Below are positions 60,251 to 64,000 of a stretch of DNA of 64,000 bases, piece after piece; position 1 is the first letter of the stretch, and the number at the start of each line of letters is the position of its first letter. The DNA comes from Chrysophaeum taylorii. Taxonomy: Eukaryota; Sar; Pelagophyceae; Pelagomonadales; Pelagomonadaceae. A program made the translations under genes and the position numbers. The stretch covers positions 186,001 to 250,000 of the forward strand of contig JAQMWT010000362.1 of NCBI GenBank assembly GCA_029834535.1, read 5' to 3'. The notes under the pieces are model-generated. The model did not search any database, was not told the DNA's origin, and was given only the letters and a program-made list of their open reading frames with translations.

Positions 60251-61245
60251 GCTTCATCGGTCGGTGGTATCTGTCTTTAGCATGGTGCGCGATCTTTCAG
60301 CCCGCCGAGAGCTGGGAGGGTGGGGGAGCCAAGAGAGGCTCGAGCGGTGTTCAGTCGCGCCAGAATGCGGCGCGGACAGCATACAGGCGATGATGAACAA
60401 GAAAGGAAGCTGCAACAAGGGCAGAGCGCAGTGCAGAGAAAGCGCGGCCGAGGAGATGATGGGCCCGAAGCCAGGGGCTGGGAGTTCGCAATCGTGCGGG
60501 GCGGCGAAATTAAATGGAGGGACGTCGTCAAGGGCGGAGCGAGAGGACGTCCAGAGGAGATGCACTGACCACAGTCAATCAATGTCTTCGGCGCCGAACA
60601 CTTCATCATCGACTTCGGTGTCGCGCCGATGCCGCCGTCGAGTTTCTTCCAGTGCTGAAACCAATGGACTTTCTGTACTGGTTGGTAGATAAAGAAGTAA
60701 GTCAGCAAGTTTTGTTCTCTCCTGCTCCTTCGCCCTTCTGCTCGTTTGACCTCGTTTCCTCTTCTTTGTCTCCCTTGGCTCCTCCCCTTTGCGATTCCAT
60801 TTTCTTCTTCTTTGCTGTCCTCACTGGTCATTCCATGTTTCTGTCTTTTCATCTGCGCTCATCCATTCTGGCTTTTCGAGCTTGGAAGTCGCTAACAATA
60901 ACATCAAGACAACGCTGCACCGTCTGAGAACGCCGGCGATGAAAGATTACTAGATACTAAATGTCGGCGGCATCAGCCGCCGTGGTGGCGAAAGGCGGCG
61001 AATTACTGCAGTGAATTGCATGGCGTCGGTCAGGCTCCCTCCCGGACAACACCATTTTGCAAAAAATGGGATTACAGAAAAGGGGAAAACGGAGAAAGAG
61101 ACAAAGGTATGTTGTGAAAGAAAGAAACTTAGATGAGGAGACGACCGCGACTCGATCACAGCACCTCAAGTAGCATCTTAATGGATTCTGTTATTTAAAA
61201 CTCAATTGGTTCGCCGTCCCAGGCAAAGAAGCCGCCGGTGTGCTC
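60251..61245. other. No gene seen
   Basis: Several medium open frames without motifs. A small inverted repeat GGCGGCATCAGCCGCC lies at 60964-60980. A Ser/Phe/Leu-rich frame follows 60660 (MDFLYWLVDKEVS) but has no family match. Confidence 0.45.
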
Positions 61246-62047
61246 CTACTCGAGACCATCGATAATGGTAAGGAGCTGGTGCGCCGTGAACGAGCGATCA
61301 AACAGCTTATCCCGAGCCACATTGCGCTGATACGGAGCCGACAAATCTGTGTCCGTGGTGCCAGGATGCAACGAAACAACGATGGTGCCGAGGCGCTTGA
61401 GTTCGATGGACAGGCATTTCGTAGCCATATTGAGAGCGGATTTCGACATCCGGTAAGAATACCATCCGCCTGCACGAGGATAATGATGTCGTGGTACAAC
61501 ACAACGCGCCTAAACGATTATCTGTGATAGAGCCGACGCGCGCCGAAAGGTTGGCGACGACGGTTGGCCGGGCCTTCGCCGGGCGCCGCAGACTCGTGGC
61601 GAGCGCCTGCGTCATCAACACGGCGCCTCCGGCGTTGACGGCGAACGAGCGCAGGAGCCACTCGGGGTCGATCTCCGCCACGGAGCGCTCTGGACGGTGC
61701 GTCGCGTCGTGCAAGACGCCCGCGTTGTTGATGAAGACGTCGCAGCGGTCGATTTGCTCTCCCAGACGTTTGACCGAGACCACATCTGCGACGTCGACCT
61801 CGATGGCTCGCACGCGGTCGTGGCCTCTGAGTCTCACGTCGATGTTCGAAAGGTCTCTGCAGCACGCCACGATAGTGCCCGCAGTGCGTTCAAGCAACTG
61901 CGCGCAGAACTCGGCACCAATGCCCCAGCTCGCGCCCGAGATGACGAACACGGCATCGGGGTCGGCGTTCCGAGCCGTTGCGTGTGATGATGCTGGAAAC
62001 GTCGAGGCTGCGCGGGCCACCAAAGCCAACCGGGGTTCGGCAATGAC
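61246..62047 (-). CDS. Short-chain dehydrogenase/reductase (two or more exons)
   Basis: Two open frames join through a 40-nt intron whose donor is GC (TTA G|GCGCGTTG) and acceptor CTCGTGCAG. The junction restores SITDNRLGGWYSYRMSKSALNM, the catalytic S...YxxxK of the SDR family. Upstream motifs are VFVISGASWGIGAEFC (NAD(P)-binding GxxxGIG), VDVADV, CDVFINNAGVLHD and WLLRSFAVNAGG. Downstream is IVVSLHPGTTDTDLSAPYQRN, a typical SDR end. The best match is the C-factor/YciK-like SDR group of unknown substrate. The true start is upstream of an in-frame TAG at 62048-62050 and probably in another exon; the first coding residues here (LALVARAASTF) look like part of an organelle leader. Confidence 0.78.
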
Positions 62048-62496
62048 CTACTGTAATATTACCCTGATCGCCGACTGCGGTTGCGATGGAGGACGGTGCC
62101 TCATGAATCCTGAGCCTTGCGAGGGCATCCGCCCTCCCGGCGTAGGTTGGCACCTATTCGCCTCCCGGGCGGGCCGGTTGGCAGCCGGAACGTTCGCAGT
62201 GGGACGGGGTATGGCCGGGGGGCGAAGACGGAAGGTTATCGGCGAGTTGGTTGTCAGTCACATCGCGGTCTCCTCGTCGCATTGCGACAAGCTTGATGGT
62301 CACTCTCCGCCGACCGACCTTTCGGCGCTCCTCGTCTACAGGCCCGTGATTCCGGACTGGCTCCTGTCGGTCCGGCCTGGCTCCCATGCTCGGGAGAGGT
62401 CTGAAGTTAGTTAGTTAGCTACTGTAATATCCTATATACCAGGGTAACCACTCACGTCGGCAAACGACGGCCCTGTGGGTCGTTGTCGCGGGGTAG
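62048..62496. other. Divergent spacer, first exons unresolved
   Basis: Between the SDR gene (minus) and the membrane gene (plus). Likely holds the missing first exons and promoters of both, but no ATG-plus-splice combination is convincing. Confidence 0.4.
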
Positions 62497-64000
62497 ACGG
62501 CCGTGGCTCAATTTGAGCTTGTCGATGAGTCGACCTTGCCGACTGCGGTCGAAAGGATCGTGCTCGACGCGTTGACGGTAATAGTCCGCGTCGAGTCAAG
62601 CGAGAAGGATGATGCGCGCGCGGTGGCTGGCAAATTCTTGCTCGGTCTTTTCGCGGTGGATATGCTGGGGTGGGCCGTGGGTCGGCTGATGATCTTCGAA
62701 GCCCTCGTGCTCGCCGATCGGTTCGGCGGAACGACGGCGCTTCTGTTGGCGTCGCTGTCCCTGACAACCGCGGAGGTGGCGGTCGAGTTTGCGGCGAGCG
62801 CGCTCGCGCCGCGCGTCTTCGGCGCGATCAAGCGCGAGCCCCCGCGGACGCGGTCGTTGTCGCGGTTCGCTTTAGAGGTCTACGCGGTGTCGGCGGGCGT
62901 CGGGCTTGTGGCTTACCCTTTGGTTGGCCTCCTTGTCTACGGCCGACCTCGAGCGGGCTTTTTCGCGCTCGCCGTCGTCCAGGTCGTCCAATACGGCTTC
63001 CTCAACCAAATCGGCGACCAGGCCGTCGAGCTCGCGCAGCCCCACTGGCTCGCGACGTTTCGAGGCCTCGACCTCACCTTGTTCGGGAAGTTGCGGCGTC
63101 CGGCCGACGATCGCTCGCTCGCCGTCTACTTGTCTCTCCTGCGCGTCTCGCTCGCCATTTCGTTCGCGGCGGTCTACGTCGTGCTGCGGTCGGCGCCGCC
63201 CCTTTTCCGCTTTGGCGCGGTTTTTGTCGTCTGCGCGCTGACTTTCCTCGCCGCCGCGGCGTTGCTACGGCGCGACACGACGACCCGCGCCATACCGGAC
63301 GACGCGTACGACCCCCCCCCCCGCTACGCGTGGCCGACCAGACTCGACGCGAGACTCGTGCTCTTCAGCTTATGCGCCTTTTCGCTCCCGGAGCAAGCCT
63401 TGAACGCCCTCTGGGCGCTCCTCGTCTTGCGCGCCTCGACGGCCGCGTACGCCGCTGTGATAGTCGTGGCTTCCGCGTTCGCTTTGTTCTACTTCCTCCG
63501 CGTACTCAGAAACCACCACGACCACCACTGCGGTTCCTTCGGCGCGTGGCTCCGGATCGTCTTCGCCTCGCTTGCCGCGCTCGTCGCCGCCACGCTTCTG
63601 CTCTTTTTGGCGCGGACGTCCTGGCTCGTCTTCGCCGTCGTTCCGCCAGTTGCCGCCTTTGCCGTCGCGCAGCAGGCACTCCGCGCGGAGTTTACTCGGT
63701 TCCTCTTCATCTTTCCCGAAGAACGCAGCTCCGCCATTGCCTACTGGACCAACCTCGCATACGTCCTCGCCTCGGGTCCCCTCCTCGCCCTTAACTGGAT
63801 TCTCGTGCAAATCGCCGACTCGGCCTCGGACTACGTCAAAATCGCCGCGGTCGTGGCGGCAGCGGGCGGCGCTTACGCGCTCGCCTCCTTCGCTTTCGCA
63901 TGCCAACCCGATCTTCGCCGCTTCGTCGATCGCATCTTTCTCGCATCTGACACTACTTCTTCTTCTTCTTCTTCGCCCCACCCAGCGGCCGGCCGTTCCT
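62497..64000 (+). CDS. Multi-pass membrane protein, runs off window
   Basis: An open frame of about 500 codons without a stop to the window edge. It begins after an in-frame TAG at 62494-62496 (perhaps an acceptor, GGGGTAG) with VAQFELVDESTLPTAVE and has the first ATG only at VDMLGWAVG. At least eleven hydrophobic segments are seen, such as FLLGLFAVDMLGWAVG, ALLLASLSLTTAEVAVEFAA, AVYAVSAGVGLVAYPLVGLL-type helices, FGAVFVVCALTFLAAAAL and WLVFAVVPPVAAFAVA. No family signature is recognised; helix number and charged loops would suit a transporter. A Pro run (poly-C at 63311-63322) lies in a loop. A decayed partial copy is at 60008-60250. Confidence 0.6.

Overview
This window reads as nuclear DNA of a unicellular eukaryote, most likely an alga with a complex plastid (ochrophyte stramenopile such as a pelagophyte, or less likely a haptophyte). 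The reasons are: short GT-AG spliceosomal introns (about 40-61 nt) that repair conserved protein domains exactly; a Golgi N-glycan enzyme (GnT-I type), an ER sulfhydryl oxidase and an ABCC transporter; a carrier with a plastid-like targeting leader; a PPIL6-type cyclophilin, a family tied to cilia; and many secreted or multi-pass proteins. Genes are dense, G/C-biased at third positions and spread over both strands, with intergenic gaps often under 150 bp and one pair of facing stop codons only 4 bp apart. The species cannot be fixed from the sequence alone.

Layout. 0.2-10.8 kb is a gene-dense block: phosphopantetheinyl transferase, a divergent pair of Orai-like membrane proteins (one fused to a PH domain), a SAM-carrier-like SLC25 protein, a five-exon KCTD/BTB protein, a PPIL6-type cyclophilin, a CCCH-WW-DUF167 protein and a disordered protein. 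10.8-19.8 kb is a decayed region: an ankyrin-repeat pseudogene, coiled-coil remnants, two copies of a sulfotransferase-like gene, and dispersed repeats. 19.9-30.5 kb holds SfsA, a two-domain glycosyltransferase, a gag-like element, a J protein and its overlapping neighbour, a GRF-zinc-finger RecD2-type helicase and a LamG-like protein. 30.5-32.5 kb is sparse.

32.5-44.4 kb is the second dense block: a three-exon multi-pass protein with a Cys-rich loop, SLC35F-like carrier, beta-helix (GH28-like) protein, Mpv17/PMP22, PDE12-like phosphodiesterase, QSOX-like oxidase, GnT-I and a DCC-family protein with two introns. 44.4-46.5 kb is repeats, including retroelement-like C-terminal fragments and a 257-bp element with perfect 16-bp terminal inverted repeats. 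46.5-56.2 kb holds a hemerythrin-CHY-RING ligase, an R3H plus Rrp6-like exonuclease split by one in-frame TGA, an EngB GTPase, a long (TTTC)n tract and an ABCC transporter. 57.4-64 kb holds an LPMO-DOMON-EGF secreted protein (also with one in-frame TGA), a short-chain dehydrogenase, and a multi-pass protein that runs off the window and has a decayed partial copy near 60.1 kb.

There is no operon logic. Shared themes are the secretory pathway (GnT-I, QSOX, SLC35, glycosyltransferases, LPMO), RNA/DNA metabolism (Rrp6-like, PDE12-like, RecD2) and membrane transport. The most interesting items are the LPMO-DOMON fusion, the two conserved genes interrupted by a lone in-frame TGA, the GRF-RecD2 helicase, and the small inverted-repeat element inserted in a dispersed repeat.
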